From Streptomyces sp. NBC_01237 (GTDB taxonomy: Bacteria; Actinomycetota; Actinomycetes; Streptomycetales; Streptomycetaceae): a DNA stretch of 64,000 nucleotides. The stretch's first letter is position 1, and every line of letters starts with the position of its first letter. Where the stretch lies: NCBI RefSeq assembly GCF_035917275.1, contig NZ_CP108508.1:7130001-7194000 (forward strand), in the 5' to 3' direction. A model generated the notes under the pieces. The model saw only the letters and a program-made list of their open reading frames with translations, did not search any database and was not told the DNA's origin. Shown here piece by piece: positions 25,456 through 35,911 of this stretch. The translations under genes and the position numbers were made by a program.

Positions 25456-26301
25456 ATGACCGAAGTGCTGCTTTCCGCGGGTGTGGTGGAGTACGAGGAC
25501 ACGGGTGGCGACGGGCCGGTGGTGGTCCTTCTGCACGGCGTCGCCATGGACGGCTCGCTGTGGCGCCATGTCGTCGGCGAACTCCGCTCCGGCTTCCGGT
25601 GCGTCGTGCCGACCCTCCCTCTCGGCGGTCACCGCAGGCCCATGCGCCCCGACGCCGACCTGTCGGTCCTCGGGGTGGCCCGGATCGTCGCGGAGTTCCT
25701 CGACGCACTCGAACTCCAGGACGTCACCCTGGTCATGAGCGACTGGGGCGGGGCACAGGCCCTCGTCGCGGACGGACGGGACCGGCGGATCGGGAAGCTG
25801 GTCATCACGTCCTGCGAGGCGTTCGACAACTTCCCGCCCGGACTGCCCGGCGGCAATCTGTACGCCGCGGCCAAGGTGCCCGGAGGTCTGATGGCCGCCT
25901 TCGCCCTGCTGAAGCTCACGCCGATGCGGCGGCTGCCCGTCACCTGGGGATGGATGACCAAGCGGCCCGTTCCGCAAGAGGTGATGGACGCCTGGTTCCG
26001 TCCGCTGTGGTCGTCGCGGGAGATCCGGCGCGACCTGCGCACCTACGTCCTCGGAGTGCCACCCAAGGCGGAACTCCTGCGCTGGGCCGAGGCGTTGCGC
26101 ACGTTCGACCGGCCCGCCCTCGTCGTATGGGCGGCCGAGGACAAGGTCATGCCGCCGGAGCACGGGCGGCGGCTGGCGGACCTCCTCCCACAGGGGAGGC
26201 TGGTGGAGGTGGCCGACAGCTACACGCTCATTCCGGAGGATCAGCCCGTCGTACTCGCCGCGCACATCCGGGCGTTCCTGGAGGGTGACGGCGGAGCGTA
26301 G
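25456..26301 (+). CDS. alpha/beta hydrolase with aspartate nucleophile
   Basis: The 281-residue protein has the oxyanion segment VVLLHGVAMDGSLWR, the nucleophile elbow VMSDWGGAQAL with Asp96 in place of Ser, and a second acid in WAAEDKVMPP. SDWGG is the elbow of haloalkane dehalogenases and epoxide hydrolases. The catalytic-His segment, normally H-F-x-Q-E-D, reads YTLIPEDQP here, so the usual His is missing in the expected place. A Trp for a halide site is present at the elbow only. The gene is divergent from the secreted-protein gene. Function uncertain: dehalogenase-like fold, possibly altered chemistry. Confidence 0.85.
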   Translation: MTEVLLSAGVVEYEDTGGDGPVVVLLHGVAMDGSLWRHVVGELRSGFRCVVPTLPLGGHRRPMRPDADLSVLGVARIVAEFLDALELQDVTLVMSDWGGAQALVADGRDRRIGKLVITSCEAFDNFPPGLPGGNLYAAAKVPGGLMAAFALLKLTPMRRLPVTWGWMTKRPVPQEVMDAWFRPLWSSREIRRDLRTYVLGVPPKAELLRWAEALRTFDRPALVVWAAEDKVMPPEHGRRLADLLPQGRLVEVADSYTLIPEDQPVVLAAHIRAFLEGDGGA

Positions 26302-26687
26302 ACGCTGTCCCGGCTTCCGGGCGTCGCCCGAAGCGGGCCCGGATCGGCTGTCCCGGCTTCGGGCGGGCGCCGCGCGGGTCCGGACCGATCCCGGCCGTTC
26401 CGGCATTCGGCTGTCCCGGCTTCGGGCGGGCGCCGGGCGGGTCCGGACCGACCCCGGCCGTCCCGGCTCCGGCTGTCCTGGCTTCCGGCTGTCCCGGCTT
26501 CCGGTGGACGCCCGCGCGGGCCCGGCTTCCGGCCGACGTCAACGCCTTCGCGGGCCCGGAGGCGTCCTGTTTCCGTAACGTCCCTGTATCCGAGTCCTGA
26601 TGGTGCAACAGTTCGGTACCACCCCGGACGACGCCGCCAAGCGATCGTATGATCGCTGCGGTGTCGATGAGGTGAGGGTGGTAACTC
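26302..26687. repeat. intergenic region with a 63-bp tandem repeat
   Basis: CGGCTGTCCCGGCTTCGGGC starts at 26345 and again at 26408; the units are about 90 percent identical over some 60 bases, including GGGTCCGGACCGA. Shorter echoes of GGCTGTCC(C/T)GGCTTCCGG follow to about 26505. The remainder, to 26687, holds the promoter zone of the next operon and a palindrome at 26640-26657. Confidence 0.65.
26640..26657. promoter_or_regulatory. palindrome 30 bases ahead of the lipoprotein-kinase operon
   Basis: AGCGATC and GATCGCT pair perfectly around GTAT. It lies 30 bases ahead of the GTG start of the lipoprotein gene, a position suitable for an operator that overlaps the promoter or leader. Confidence 0.45.
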
Positions 26688-27575
26688 GTGATATTTCACG
26701 GTCCGTTACACAGATTCCGGTACGGAGCTCCCCTGTTGCTTCTGCCCCTGCTGCTGGCAGGGTGTTCCGGCGGCGGCGCTGAGTCGGACGCGCAGGGGAA
26801 GGGCTCATCGGGCACACCGGCATCCGGCTCACCGGCATCCGGCTCACCGTCCGGATCGGCCGCCGATTCACCGTCCGGATCGGCATCCGGCTCACCGTCC
26901 GCCCCCTCATCCGGACCCGCGCCCTCCTCCGCACTCGTCGACGCCGACCCGGCCAGGCTGCCGAAGAACCGGAGCGCCGCCCTCGCCCTCATCGACAAGG
27001 TCATCGCCGAGCCCGACAGCTTCGGCCCCGGAGTGGTGAAGCGGAGCCCGTACGAGAGCGACCCGGCCACCTGGCCCGTCCTGGGGGCCGACTGCGTCTG
27101 GGCGCAGCAGAAGCCCGCGCGCAACGTCCTGGCCACCGTCACCCGCAATTTCGAGGTGCCCGCGGCGAAGGGCAGGGGACCGGTCCGGCTGGCGGCCGTC
27201 GTCACCGTGCACCGCACCCGGCAGGACGCGGAGTGGGAGATGGCCGAGTCCCTGGAGGAGACGATGCGCTGCCCCACCCAGCAGTTGCGGCAAGGGGAAC
27301 TCATCGGCTCGATGATCTCCGCCGCGCTGCTCCAGGGCGAGAGCACGCAGAGCAACTCCGAGGATTCGCTGGCCGAGACGGGACAGTTCCAGAGCGAGGA
27401 GCTCGGCGGACCGCACCCCTATGCCTGGCAGCAGGCGCAGACCCTTCAGTTCACCGTCGCGGTGACCGGCAAGGGGGCGAAGGGGCGCACCGACAAGGAG
27501 CTGGAAGACCTGGTCACCCAGGCGCAGGCCGCCATGCTGGTCCGGCTCGAATCCGCCATCGAGAAGCAGAGCTGA
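26688..27575 (+). CDS. lipoprotein with Ser/Gly/Pro-rich stalk
   Basis: The 295-residue product starts at GTG with GAGGG nine bases upstream. The signal peptide ends in LLLLPLLLAGCSGG, a clear lipobox near residue 26. A flexible stalk of repeating SGSP units (about residues 33-80) lifts a globular domain of about 200 residues. The domain has two cysteines (ADCVWAQ and MRCPTQQ) that could form a disulfide, recalling the PknH-type extracellular sensor domain, though I cannot confirm that. Its stop lies 10 bases before a receptor kinase gene, so it is probably cotranscribed and may feed signals to the kinases. Confidence 0.85.
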   Translation: MIFHGPLHRFRYGAPLLLLPLLLAGCSGGGAESDAQGKGSSGTPASGSPASGSPSGSAADSPSGSASGSPSAPSSGPAPSSALVDADPARLPKNRSAALALIDKVIAEPDSFGPGVVKRSPYESDPATWPVLGADCVWAQQKPARNVLATVTRNFEVPAAKGRGPVRLAAVVTVHRTRQDAEWEMAESLEETMRCPTQQLRQGELIGSMISAALLQGESTQSNSEDSLAETGQFQSEELGGPHPYAWQQAQTLQFTVAVTGKGAKGRTDKELEDLVTQAQAAMLVRLESAIEKQS

Positions 27576-27585
27576 GGCACCCCTG

Positions 27586-29886
27586 ATGGACGAACTGAGG
27601 CCGTCGGACCCGTCGCACATCGGCGGGCACCGGCTCCTGGGCCGCCTCGGAGCGGGCGGCATGGGCGTCGTCTACCTGGGGCGTACGGAAGCGGGGGCGC
27701 TCGCCGCCATCAAGGTGATCCTGCCCGAGTACGCCGGGGACGACGACTTCCGTACCCGCTTCCGCCGCGAGGTCGCGGCGGCCCGCAGTGTGCACAGTCC
27801 GTGGGCGGTCCCGGTCACCGGAGCGGAGACCGAGGGCGAACGCCCGTGGCTGGCAACGGCGTTCGTGCCGGGACCCGCGCTCTCGGACGCCGTGGCGCGG
27901 CGCGGACCGCTGCCCGCCCGCAGCGTCAGGGTGCTCGGCCGGCTGCTCTCCCGCGCCCTGACCGCCGTACACGAGGCCGGACTTGTCCACCGCGATGTGA
28001 AGCCGGGCAATGTCCTGCTCACCGCCGACGGTCCCCGCCTCATCGACTTCGGTATCGCGCGGGCCGCCGACGCCACCGCGCTGACCACCACCGACCTCGT
28101 GGTCGGCACCCCCGGCTTCCTCTCGCCCGAGCAGGCCACCGGGGGCGGCACCACCGCCGGACCCGCCAGTGACGTCTTCTCGCTCGGCTGCCTCCTCGCG
28201 TACGCGGCCACCGGGCGGCCCCCGTTCGGCAGCGGGGCCGTGGACGCCCTGCTCTACCGCACCGTGCACGACCGACCGGACCTCGGCGGGATCGACGACG
28301 CCGAACTGCGCACCCTGCTGACCGCCTGTCTGGCCAAGGACCCGGGGGAGCGGCCGACGGCGGCACAGCTCGACGCGCGCATCGCCGAGGACGTACCGGG
28401 CGGGTCGGTCGAGTGGCTGCCCGAGGACGTCGTACGGCTGATCGCCGACCGGTCCGCCGCGATGCTCGCACTGCCGGACATCGACGCCACCGTGGCCGAG
28501 GAGCCCGTGGCGCCCGCCCGTCCCGACAGACGGCGTTTCCTCCTCCTCACCTCCGTCGCGGCGGTGGGTCTCGCCGGAACCGCCTACGCCGCCGTACAGG
28601 TGGCGGGCGAGGACACCGAGGACGCCCCGAAGCGGGGCGGGTCCGGCGAGCGGGACTGGATCATCGGCGTGCACGCCGACCTGACGGGCCCTCAAGCAGC
28701 GAGGGGGAAGGCCCAGGAACGGGGCGTCCGGCTCGCCGTCGAGCGGTTCAACTCCCGCGGGAACAAGCCCTTCACGCTCATCGTGAAGGCGCTGGACGAC
28801 CGGGGGGACGCCGCCCGTTCGGCGCGCGTCGCCGAGCTGTTCGCACGCGACCCGGACGTGCTCGCGGTGATCGGCCCGACCGGTGACGCCGCGACCGGAG
28901 CGGCGCTGCCCGCCTACGACGAGGCGATGCTGGCGGTGCTCACGGTGTCGTCACTGGCGATGGCGTACGCCCCCAGGTCCAAGAAGTCGTTCTTCCAGGC
29001 CGCTCCGTCCTGGGGGGCGCTCTCCGCGCCGATCGTCAACCGGCTCCTGCTGCGCCCCGACGTCGAGCGCCTCGGTGTGCTCATGGACCGCTCCGGCGGG
29101 CAGTCCGCCTACCAGGTGGGTTACGCGACCAACCTGATGACCCCCACCCTCACCACCGGGACCACCTATCCGCGCGTGGTGCCCGCCGGGACGAGGGACC
29201 TCGCGCCGGTCATCGAGGACATGGTCGCGCACAGGAGCGACGCGATCTTCTACGCGGGTGACGCGGCCGGAGCCGCCCGCACGGCCGTCGCGCTCGCCGG
29301 AACCTCGTTCAAGGGGCCGTGCATCGCCCAGCACACCGTCATGGGACCGGACTTCCTCGCGGCTGCCGGAGCCGCGGCCACCGGGTGGGAGTTCATCTCC
29401 CCGTACACGGACGCGTCGGCGCCCGCCGCCAAGGAGTTCACCGCCGCACACCGCGCGCGCTTCGGCGCCGAGCCCGCGCCGTGGGCCGCCGAGGCGTACG
29501 ACGTGGCCGGGCTCGTGGCCCAGGCGCTGGTCTCCCTCGCCCGTGGAGGAAAGGCGACGGGGAAGCCGACGGGGAAGCCGACGGGGAAGCCGGACGGGAC
29601 CGAGGGGCCGGAGGGGACCGAGGGGAAGCAGGCGTCGGGGAAGCCGGAGGAGGCCGAAGGGAAGAAGGCGTCGGGGAGCACCGGCGCTTCGCCGGAAGCC
29701 CGCCGCCCCGTGCGGCCCGGCCGGGCCGCTGTCGTCGCCGAGATCGCCGCCTCACCGTACGAGGGAATCTCCCGCACCTACGCCTTCGACAAGAGGCAGG
29801 CGCTGGTGGGCCAGGACGCCCACCTCTACCGTGTCGAGAACGGCCGCTACCGCTATCTCGGCGCGGCCCCGAAGCCCACGACCTGA
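27586..29886 (+). CDS. receptor Ser/Thr kinase with solute-binding ectodomain (1)
   Basis: The 766-residue protein starts with a Hanks-type kinase: glycine loop RLGAGGMGVVYLG, the ATP lysine in AAIKVI, catalytic HRDVKPGNVLL, DFGIA and GTPGFLSPEQ, all intact. One membrane helix follows at about 318-338 (FLLLTSVAAVGLAGTAYAAV). Outside the cell, residues about 357-766 resemble the leucine/isoleucine/valine-type periplasmic binding proteins of ABC importers (IIGVHADLTGPQA at the start), with a Gly/Lys/Glu-rich insertion at about 655-708. Such proteins are presumed to sense amino acids or related small ligands. Second gene of the operon; the third starts one base after its stop. Confidence 0.93.
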   Translation: MDELRPSDPSHIGGHRLLGRLGAGGMGVVYLGRTEAGALAAIKVILPEYAGDDDFRTRFRREVAAARSVHSPWAVPVTGAETEGERPWLATAFVPGPALSDAVARRGPLPARSVRVLGRLLSRALTAVHEAGLVHRDVKPGNVLLTADGPRLIDFGIARAADATALTTTDLVVGTPGFLSPEQATGGGTTAGPASDVFSLGCLLAYAATGRPPFGSGAVDALLYRTVHDRPDLGGIDDAELRTLLTACLAKDPGERPTAAQLDARIAEDVPGGSVEWLPEDVVRLIADRSAAMLALPDIDATVAEEPVAPARPDRRRFLLLTSVAAVGLAGTAYAAVQVAGEDTEDAPKRGGSGERDWIIGVHADLTGPQAARGKAQERGVRLAVERFNSRGNKPFTLIVKALDDRGDAARSARVAELFARDPDVLAVIGPTGDAATGAALPAYDEAMLAVLTVSSLAMAYAPRSKKSFFQAAPSWGALSAPIVNRLLLRPDVERLGVLMDRSGGQSAYQVGYATNLMTPTLTTGTTYPRVVPAGTRDLAPVIEDMVAHRSDAIFYAGDAAGAARTAVALAGTSFKGPCIAQHTVMGPDFLAAAGAAATGWEFISPYTDASAPAAKEFTAAHRARFGAEPAPWAAEAYDVAGLVAQALVSLARGGKATGKPTGKPTGKPDGTEGPEGTEGKQASGKPEEAEGKKASGSTGASPEARRPVRPGRAAVVAEIAASPYEGISRTYAFDKRQALVGQDAHLYRVENGRYRYLGAAPKPTT

Positions 29887-29887
29887 C

Positions 29888-32194
29888 ATGAAGCCGCTCA
29901 CCTCGGACGACCCGCGCGTCATCGGCGAGTACCGCACCCTGGTCCGGCTCGGCGCGGGCGGCATGGGCGTGGTGTACCTGGCCAGATCGCCGGGCGGCGC
30001 GCTCGCCGCGGTGAAGGTGATCCGCGCCGAGCACGCCGCCGACCCCGGCTTCCGGGCCCGCTTCCGCCGCGAGGCCGAGGCCGCCGCGCGGATCACCGGG
30101 CCATGGGTGGTGCCGGTCACCGGCGCCGACACGGAGGCCCGGGAACCGTGGCTGGCCACCGCGTTCGTGCCCGGCCCCTCGCTCGCCGAGACGATCGGGA
30201 CACAGGGCGCCCTGCCCGCCGCCACCGTGCGGGCACTCGGCGCCCGGCTCGCGGCGGCCCTCGTCGCGGTGCACGGGGCGGGGCTCGTCCACCGCGACGT
30301 CAAACCCGGCAATGTGCTCCTCGCCCTCGACGGGCCCCGGCTCATCGACTTCGGCATCGCGCGCCACGAGGGTGCCACCGCGCTCACCGCGACCGATGCG
30401 GTGATCGGCACGCCCGGCTACCTCGCCCCCGAACAGGCGTCGGCCGGGCCCGTCGGACCGGCGTGCGACGTCTTCTCGCTCGGCTGCGTCCTGGTGTACG
30501 CGGCCACCGGGCGGCGCCCGTTCGGCGACGGTGCGGCGGCGGGGGTCCTGTTCCGTACGGTGCACGAGGAACCGGACCTGCGGGGCCTGCCGCCCGGACT
30601 GCGCGCCCTCACCGCCGCCTGCCTGGCCAAGGACCCGTCCGCCCGGCCGACCGCCGACCAGGTGTACCGGGCGCTGGCCGACGAGGCGTATCCGGGACAG
30701 GCGCGCCCGGGACAGGCGCATCCCGACCCTTCGCATCCGGACCCTCCGGACCCTCCGGACCCTCCGGACCCTCCGGACCCTCCGGACCCTCCGGACCCTC
30801 CGGACCCTCCGGACCCTCCGGACCCTTCGTATCCTGACCCTCCGGACCCTTCGCATCCGGACCCGGCGGCGGAGGCGGACCGCTGGATGCCGGCGGGGCT
30901 GCCCGCGCTGATCGCCGAGCGCGCGGCCCTCGCCCTCGCGCTGCCCGACCCCGAGACCCCGCCCGCCCCGGTGGCGCCCGGCACCGGGGCGGCACCCGGC
31001 CCCTCGCGGCGGCGCCTGCTCGCCGCCTCGGCGGCCGGAGCCGTCCTCCTCGCGGGCGGTGGCACCGCCGCCTGGATGGCCCGGCGGCGCGGCCAGGTGA
31101 ACGGCCCGTCGACCAGGACCGCGAACCGCCCCACGTACACGCTCGGCCTGCACGCCGACCTCACCGGACCCGGCCGCGCCACCGGCCTCGCGCACCAGCG
31201 GGGCGTCCAGCTCGCCGTCGCCGACCACAACTCCCGTACCGGCGCGCCCTTCCGGCTCGCCCTGCGCACGGAGGACGACGCGGGGGACGCGGCCCGAGCA
31301 CGCCGGGCGGCCGACCGACTGGCCGCCGATCCCCGCGTCCTCGCGGTCATCGGACCCAGTGCCGACGTCACCGCCGAAGACGTCGTCGCCCGCTACAAGA
31401 AGGCACGGCTGGCCATGGTCGTCGTCGCGGCGGGCTCCACCACCGCCGATTTCTTCGCGAGCCCGGTCCTGTATGTCACCCGCCCCTTCGACGACAGCCT
31501 CGGCATCGGCCTCATCAGCTACCTGATCCACACCCGCCCCGCCGAGCGGATCATCCTGATCGCCGACGAGGACGACCCGCGGCGCAGCTGGGGCATCCGC
31601 CAGATCTTCAGCGACGCACCCGTCGCGGGAGCCGCCCTCACCACCCGCACCGTCGCCGCCGGGCAGGGCTTCGGCCCGGCGGCCCGGGCGGTCGTCGGCG
31701 CGAAGGCGGACGCCGTGGTGTACGCGGGCGGCTCACCCACCCGGGCGGCGCGCTGCGCCACCGCCCTCACCTCCGCCGGGTTCACCGGCACCCGCGTCAG
31801 CGCCGGTCCCGTCCTCGCTCCCGCCTTCCTGAAGAAGGCGGGGAAGGCCGCCGAAGGATGGGTCTTCGCCGAGGCGTACGCCGACCCCCTGGCGCTCCCC
31901 GCCGCGAAGAAGTTCACCGCCGCGCACCAAAAGCGCTACGGGGCGCCGCCCGCCATCTGGTCCGCCGAGGCGTACGACGCGGTCGGACTGATCGCCGCTG
32001 CCGCCGAGACCACCAGCGCCACCGGAGCGGACCGCGGCGGGATCGCCCAGCGGCTGTTCCGCACCCGGTACCGGGGCATCGTCCGTGCCCTGTCCTTCCA
32101 CGACACCCGAGCGGTGCGGTTCGACAACGGGATCTTCCTCTACCGGATCGCGTCCGGGCGGCCCGTGTTCCTGGGCCCCTACGGCGAGGTGTGA
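29888..32194 (+). CDS. receptor Ser/Thr kinase with solute-binding ectodomain (2)
   Basis: This 768-residue paralogue of the preceding gene has the same order: kinase (RLGAGGMGVVYLA, VHRDVKPGNVLLA, IDFGIAR, GTPGYLAPEQA), a Pro/Asp-rich juxtamembrane linker at about 279-330, a membrane helix near 376-396 (LLAASAAGAVLLAGGGTAAW), and a type I solute-binding ectodomain from about 416 (YTLGLHADLTGPGRA). The linker contains ten PDP units encoded by a pure 9-base tandem repeat. The start ATG lies one base after the previous stop, so translation is likely coupled. The pair probably arose by tandem duplication, and the ectodomains differ enough to bind different ligands. Confidence 0.93.
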   Translation: MKPLTSDDPRVIGEYRTLVRLGAGGMGVVYLARSPGGALAAVKVIRAEHAADPGFRARFRREAEAAARITGPWVVPVTGADTEAREPWLATAFVPGPSLAETIGTQGALPAATVRALGARLAAALVAVHGAGLVHRDVKPGNVLLALDGPRLIDFGIARHEGATALTATDAVIGTPGYLAPEQASAGPVGPACDVFSLGCVLVYAATGRRPFGDGAAAGVLFRTVHEEPDLRGLPPGLRALTAACLAKDPSARPTADQVYRALADEAYPGQARPGQAHPDPSHPDPPDPPDPPDPPDPPDPPDPPDPPDPPDPSYPDPPDPSHPDPAAEADRWMPAGLPALIAERAALALALPDPETPPAPVAPGTGAAPGPSRRRLLAASAAGAVLLAGGGTAAWMARRRGQVNGPSTRTANRPTYTLGLHADLTGPGRATGLAHQRGVQLAVADHNSRTGAPFRLALRTEDDAGDAARARRAADRLAADPRVLAVIGPSADVTAEDVVARYKKARLAMVVVAAGSTTADFFASPVLYVTRPFDDSLGIGLISYLIHTRPAERIILIADEDDPRRSWGIRQIFSDAPVAGAALTTRTVAAGQGFGPAARAVVGAKADAVVYAGGSPTRAARCATALTSAGFTGTRVSAGPVLAPAFLKKAGKAAEGWVFAEAYADPLALPAAKKFTAAHQKRYGAPPAIWSAEAYDAVGLIAAAAETTSATGADRGGIAQRLFRTRYRGIVRALSFHDTRAVRFDNGIFLYRIASGRPVFLGPYGEV
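30737..30826 (+). repeat. ten perfect copies of a 9-bp coding repeat
   Basis: CCGGACCCT is repeated ten times without change, in frame, giving (Pro-Asp-Pro)10 at residues 284-313 of the second kinase. Interrupted copies continue on both sides. Slippage could change the linker length between strains. Confidence 0.9.
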
Positions 32195-32433
32195 AGCGGA
32201 GCTGCGGCCGCGCTTAAGAAAACCTCGATGGACCTGAGGCGCGGGGTGCGGCAGATTTCTCCGTGACGGCAGCGGCAGGGCGATGTGCGGTGGCCACCCA
32301 CGTGCGCCCCGGTCCGTGCCCGGCTCAGCGCCGCTCCGCCGTCCCTCTCGACTTCCCCGGGCCGCGGGCTGCCTCGACGCCGCCCCGGCCCGGGGCATCC
32401 ACCACCGCGTACCACGTGCAGGGAGCCGCAGCC

Positions 32434-33462
32434 GTGAAGGCACTCGTGAAGCAGAAGGCCGAGCCCGGTCTGTGGCTGATGGACGTCCCGGAGCCGGAGA
32501 TCGGCCCGGGCGACGTACTCATCAAGGTCCTGCGTACCGGCATCTGCGGCACCGATCTGCACATCCGGGCCTACGACGGCTGGGCGCAGCAGGCGGTGCG
32601 CACCCCGCTCGTCCTGGGCCACGAGTTCGTCGGCGAGGTCGCCGAACTCGGCGCCGATGTCGCCGACATCAAGGTCGGCGACCTGGTCAGCGGCGAGGGC
32701 CACCTGGTCTGCGGGAAGTGCCGCAACTGTCTCGCCGGACGCCGCCACCTCTGCCGCTCCACCCTCGGGCTCGGCGTCGGCCGCGACGGGGCGTTCGCCG
32801 AGTACGTCGCACTGCCCGCCGCCAACGTGTGGGTGCACCGAGTCCCCGTCGACCTGGACATCGCCGCGATCTTCGACCCGTTCGGCAACGCGGTCCACAC
32901 CGCGCTGTCCTTCCCGCTGGTCGGCGAGGACGTCCTCATCACCGGCGCGGGCCCCATCGGGATCATGGCCGCGGCCGTCGCCCGGCACGCCGGCGCCCGC
33001 AACGTCGTCATCACCGACGTCAGCGAGGCCCGGCTGGAACTGGCCCGCAAGGTCGGTGTCAGCCTGGCCCTCAACGTCGGCGAGGAGACCATCGCCGACG
33101 GGCAGCGCCACCTCGGGCTGCGGGAGGGCTTCGACATCGGACTGGAGATGTCCGGCCGCCCCGAGGCGATGCGCGACATGATCGCGAACATGACGCACGG
33201 CGGCCGGATCGCCATGCTCGGACTGCCGTCCGAGGAGTTCGCCGTCGACTGGTCCCGTGTCGTCACCTCGATGATCACGATCAAGGGCATCTACGGCCGG
33301 GAGATGTACGAGACCTGGTACGCCATGTCCGTACTGCTGGAGGGCGGTCTCGACCTCGCCCCCGTGATCACCGGACGGTACGACTACCGCGACTTCGAAG
33401 CGGCCTTCGACGACGCCGCGAGCGGTCTCGGCGGCAAGGTCATCCTCGACTGGACCTCCTGA
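32434..33462 (+). CDS. tdh: L-threonine 3-dehydrogenase
   Basis: Tdh oxidises L-threonine to 2-amino-3-oxobutyrate with NAD. The 342-residue medium-chain zinc dehydrogenase has the catalytic zinc ligands in [10 protein letters not shown] and LGHEFVGEV, the structural zinc cysteines in [15 protein letters not shown], and the NAD motif [13 protein letters not shown] place the start at GTG 32434 ([12 protein letters not shown]), with AGGGAG about ten bases upstream. kbl follows after 17 bases, giving the classical threonine-to-glycine pathway. Length and motifs are fully regular. Confidence 0.95.
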   Translation: MKALVKQKAEPGLWLMDVPEPEIGPGDVLIKVLRTGICGTDLHIRAYDGWAQQAVRTPLVLGHEFVGEVAELGADVADIKVGDLVSGEGHLVCGKCRNCLAGRRHLCRSTLGLGVGRDGAFAEYVALPAANVWVHRVPVDLDIAAIFDPFGNAVHTALSFPLVGEDVLITGAGPIGIMAAAVARHAGARNVVITDVSEARLELARKVGVSLALNVGEETIADGQRHLGLREGFDIGLEMSGRPEAMRDMIANMTHGGRIAMLGLPSEEFAVDWSRVVTSMITIKGIYGREMYETWYAMSVLLEGGLDLAPVITGRYDYRDFEAAFDDAASGLGGKVILDWTS

Positions 33463-33479
33463 ACCCTAAGGATTCACGC

Positions 33480-34673
<1,194 letters not shown>

Positions 34674-34878
34674 CGGTACCGGAGCCTCGGTCCGGGAGGC
34701 CGGGCCGGGGCCCACGGCCGGGACGCCGGTCCGGGCCCGTGGTCCGGGCGTCGGGCCGGGATCCCGCGCCGGGCTTCCCCCCTCACCGCGGGCCACCGCG
34801 CCGGCCCGGGGGCGTCCGGGCCCCGGGCCCCGGTTCGGGATGTCCGGGAAGTCCCACGCGACCTGGGACAATAGGCGC

Positions 34879-35787
34879 ATGATCGATGCACGGCGGCTGC
34901 GAATCCTGCGTGCGGTGGCGGACCACCGTACGGTGACCGCGGCCGCCGCCGCGCTGTATCTGACGCCCTCGGCCGTCTCCCAGCAGCTCGCCGCCCTGGA
35001 GCAGGAGACCGGCCACCGGCTCGTCGAACGCGGTGCGCGCGGTGCGCGGCTCACCGCGCCGGGGGAGATCCTGCTGACCCACACCAACGCGGTGCTGGCC
35101 CAGCTGGAGCGGGCCGAGGCGGAGCTCGCCGCGTACAGCGCGGGTGTCGCCGGTACGGTCACGGTCGCCGCGTTCGCCACCGGCATCGGCCTGGTCCTGG
35201 CCCCCGCGCTCCGTGAACTGTCCCGCACCGCCCCCGGTATCCGGGTCCGCGTCCAGGACGCCGAGGGCGACGCGAGCGTCCCGATGGTGCTGGACCGGCA
35301 GGTGGATGTGGCGGTCGCCGTCGAATACCGGGGCGCGCCCGCCGAGGACGACCTGCGGCTGACGCGGGTGCCGCTCTACTCGGAGCCGTTCGACGCGGTG
35401 CTGCCCCTGGGGCACCGGCTGGCCGGTCAGGAACAGGTGGCGGTCGCCGACCTCGCGAAGGACCCCTGGATCGGACCGTACCCCGGCAACCCCTGCCACG
35501 ACGTGGTGGTCCTGGCCTGTGAGTTCGCCGGTTTCGAGCCGATGCTCGAACACTCCTCGGACGACTTCCGCGCGGTGGTCGCGCTGGCCGGGGCGGGCGC
35601 CGGAGTGGCACTCGTCCCGAGGTCCGCGCTGCGGGGGACGGAGCTGAGCGGGGTGGTCGTGCGCCCCGTCCAGGGCAGCGCCCCGACGCGACGCGTCTTC
35701 GCGGCGGTACGGCAGGGGGCGGAGGGACACCCACTGATCAGCCCGGTCCTGGACGCGCTGGGAGCGGTGTCGGTCCGGGACGCCTGA
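34879..35787 (+). CDS. LysR-family transcriptional regulator
   Basis: The 302-residue protein starts with MIDARRLRILRAVADHRTV, the typical first helix, followed by the recognition helix LYLTPSAVSQQLAALEQETG, and a ligand-binding domain with NPCHDVVVLACEFAGFEP. The longer frame upstream is Pro/Gly/Arg-rich and overlaps the intergenic gap, so I trim to ATG 34879. It lies about 200 bases after kbl on the same strand. It may control tdh-kbl or another target; nothing in the sequence decides. Confidence 0.9.
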   Translation: MIDARRLRILRAVADHRTVTAAAAALYLTPSAVSQQLAALEQETGHRLVERGARGARLTAPGEILLTHTNAVLAQLERAEAELAAYSAGVAGTVTVAAFATGIGLVLAPALRELSRTAPGIRVRVQDAEGDASVPMVLDRQVDVAVAVEYRGAPAEDDLRLTRVPLYSEPFDAVLPLGHRLAGQEQVAVADLAKDPWIGPYPGNPCHDVVVLACEFAGFEPMLEHSSDDFRAVVALAGAGAGVALVPRSALRGTELSGVVVRPVQGSAPTRRVFAAVRQGAEGHPLISPVLDALGAVSVRDA

Positions 35788-35911
35788 AGGTCGTCGCGGA
35801 CACCCGTGCACCGGGCGGGCCCGAACCTCAGACCCACCCGGCGCCCGTGCGCCTTCGTTTCAGCTTCGGCTTCAGCTGCGGCTTCCGCCCGGCCCCCGCT
35901 TCCGCCCGGCC

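Noticed and set aside
30720..30860. Short regularly spaced repeats as a CRISPR array
   Set aside because: Units are nine bases with no spacers and lie in frame within a kinase gene.
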